Shown here: one piece after another, positions 5,324 to 5,904 of the stretch
How the letters are laid out: the number at the start of each line of letters is the position of its first letter
Position numbering within the stretch: position 1 is the first letter of the stretch
Assembly: GCA_025355115.1 (NCBI GenBank)
Contig: JANXLO010000092.1
Location: forward strand, 1 to 5,904
DNA from: Chthonomonadaceae bacterium
GTDB taxonomy: Bacteria > Armatimonadota > Chthonomonadetes > Chthonomonadales > Chthonomonadaceae
Length of the DNA: 5,904 bases
Reading direction: 5' to 3'
Program-made: the position numbers and the translations under genes
The notes under the pieces: model-generated
What the model saw: the letters and a program-made list of their open reading frames with translations, nothing else
What the model was told of the DNA's origin: nothing
Databases searched by the model: none

Positions 5324-5575
5324 AGTCCTGCGGCCATTATACACGCTATTGCAAATTAGGGCAATCCATTCTTCACTTGCCCCATCCATCAGAAGGGCTA
5401 CTCCAAAAAAGTAGACGCTTGCTTCTTTTGGCGAAAGGCTGAACCAGCGAACATGTTTTCGGTCGAAGTCGATTTTGCCATACCGCTCCTTCAGCTTTTT
5501 TTGTTGCGTCGACACAGGGCTAATCAAGGTGATATTCGACGTGTTATTCGACACTGAAAAGCCTTCTGTCTCCAC
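5306..5575 (-). CDS. Hypothetical 89-codon ORF, not recognised
   Basis: This ORF would start at GTG 5575, because an in-frame TAA lies just upstream and no in-frame ATG occurs near the start. No Shine-Dalgarno sequence is visible before the GTG, so the start is doubtful. The product is 89 aa: a polar Ser/Thr/Asn-rich N-terminus, a basic stretch (QQKKLKERYGKIDFDRKHVR), then a segment with FSLSPKEASVYFFGVALL and EEWIALICNSVYNG. There is no signal peptide, clear transmembrane helix or known motif. It sits 19 bp after the broken protease and 32 bp before the DyP-associated gene, all on one strand, and codon use looks ordinary. Its 3' end also contains the promoter of the next genes. It may be a real small protein or a remnant like its neighbour. 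Confidence 0.45.
   Translation of the reverse strand: METEGFSVSNNTSNITLISPVSTQQKKLKERYGKIDFDRKHVRWFSLSPKEASVYFFGVALLMDGASEEWIALICNSVYNGRRTGYLIA
5336..5364 (-). promoter_or_regulatory. Sigma70-type promoter of the DyP module
   Basis: On the minus strand TTGCCC (5359-5364), a 17-nt spacer and a perfect TATAAT (5336-5341) make the best promoter in the window. Transcription would start near 5329, giving a leader of about 56 nt before the ATG at 5273. The promoter lies inside the 3' end of the 89-codon ORF, so the membrane protein and DyP can be expressed independently of the genes upstream. Confidence 0.6.
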
Positions 5576-5594
5576 ATTTCTAGCTTAGACGTGC

Positions 5595-5904
5595 CTACAA
5601 ATGCTCGAGGACTGCGGTACCATCGACTTCGAAGTCGGCATTCAGGTTGAATCCCTCAAGTAAAGTCGTACCAAGCAATGGACGTTTCCCCATTGCAAGT
5701 TCCGCAACGTGGATTTCTTCTCCGTGCCACATAATAGTTGCTTCATAAACATTTACCTTTGTGCTGCTGTCGTCAGCGAGATAGGCACTGATCTGACCCA
5801 GCGAGGGTAATCCAAGTACCGCCACGACATTCTAAGGTAGTGTCAACGCTCCTTCAAATCCAGTATCAACTTCAAATTCGATCGATAAGTCTGGGCGATT
5901 GGGC
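5595..5904 (-). pseudogene. Clan AA (DTGF-type) aspartic protease, interrupted by in-frame TAG; 5' end outside the window
   Basis: Read on the minus strand from the right edge, the frame gives DLSIEFEVDTGFEGALTLP, then TAG (5834-5832), then NVVAVLGLPSLGQ and onwards to a second TAG at 5597-5595. Both parts belong to one retropepsin-like protease of the DTGF family. The first part has the catalytic Asp in VDTGFEG (Asp codon 5867-5865). The second has LGLP, an ADDSS loop, a YEATIMWHGEE strand pair and the PLLGTTLLEGF motif that ends these single-domain enzymes. In this family the LTLP strand normally runs straight on to LGLP, and exactly one codon is replaced by the stop. One base change (for example CAG to TAG) explains it. 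The fragment after the stop could start only at GTG 5825, without a ribosome binding site, and would lack the catalytic Asp. I therefore call it a pseudogene; a sequencing error or stop readthrough are the alternatives. The first residues lie beyond 5904. Confidence 0.75.

Noticed and set aside
5595..5825. A separate 76-codon gene starting at GTG 5825
   Set aside because: It lacks a ribosome binding site and the catalytic Asp, while the same frame upstream of the TAG supplies the missing protease half. One interrupted gene is the better reading.
5832..5834. UAG read as a standard amino acid across this genome
   Set aside because: TAG is also the natural stop of the exported-protein gene at 1906-1908 and of the protease at 5595-5597, so general reassignment is unlikely. 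Local readthrough is not excluded.
1..5904. Mobile element, CRISPR array, tRNA or defence system
   Set aside because: I found no transposase or integrase motifs, no regularly spaced repeats, no tRNA-like cloverleaf and no recognisable defence genes. The broken protease shows no flanking repeats.

Overview
This window comes from a bacterial chromosome of moderate GC content, probably a member of Armatimonadota. The main hint is the pseudopilin at 1104-1778. Its sequence after the cleaved helix ([20 protein letters not shown], then a [10 protein letters not shown] segment, and FADGH near the C-terminus) resembles the large pseudopilin families of that phylum. This assignment rests on pattern memory, not a search. 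I see no tRNA, rRNA, CRISPR array, transposase or attachment site.

Layout. On the left, two minus-strand genes are tightly packed: a short-chain dehydrogenase/reductase (150-917) and, 4 nt after its stop, the first 48 codons of an unrecognised gene that leaves the window (145 to 1). A divergent intergenic region (918-1103) separates them from the plus-strand pseudopilin gene (1104-1778). That gene converges on a minus-strand gene for a small exported protein (1906-2316), and a 12-bp hairpin at 1820-1853 lies between the two ends. Everything from 1906 to the right edge is on the minus strand. In transcription order (right to left) it holds: a DTGF-type clan AA aspartic protease broken by an in-frame TAG (5904-5595); an 89-codon unknown ORF (5575-5306); a membrane-anchored protein built of two related alpha/beta domains (5273-4026); a full-length DyP-type heme peroxidase (3964-2552); a 235-bp gap; and the exported protein.

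How the genes work together. The best-supported functional unit is the two-gene DyP module at 5273-2552. A good sigma70-type promoter (TTGCCC, 17-nt spacer, TATAAT) lies inside the 3' end of the 89-codon ORF. It is followed by a 7-bp inverted repeat just after the predicted transcription start, then the duplicated-domain membrane protein, then DyP with a near-perfect Shine-Dalgarno sequence. The peroxidase has no signal peptide and no encapsulin-targeting tail. The simplest reading is a cytosolic peroxidase working with a membrane-anchored companion of unknown function.

The observations most worth following are the internally duplicated DyP companion, the amber codon eight codons after the DTGF catalytic motif of the protease, and the promoter/operator-like arrangement in front of the DyP module.
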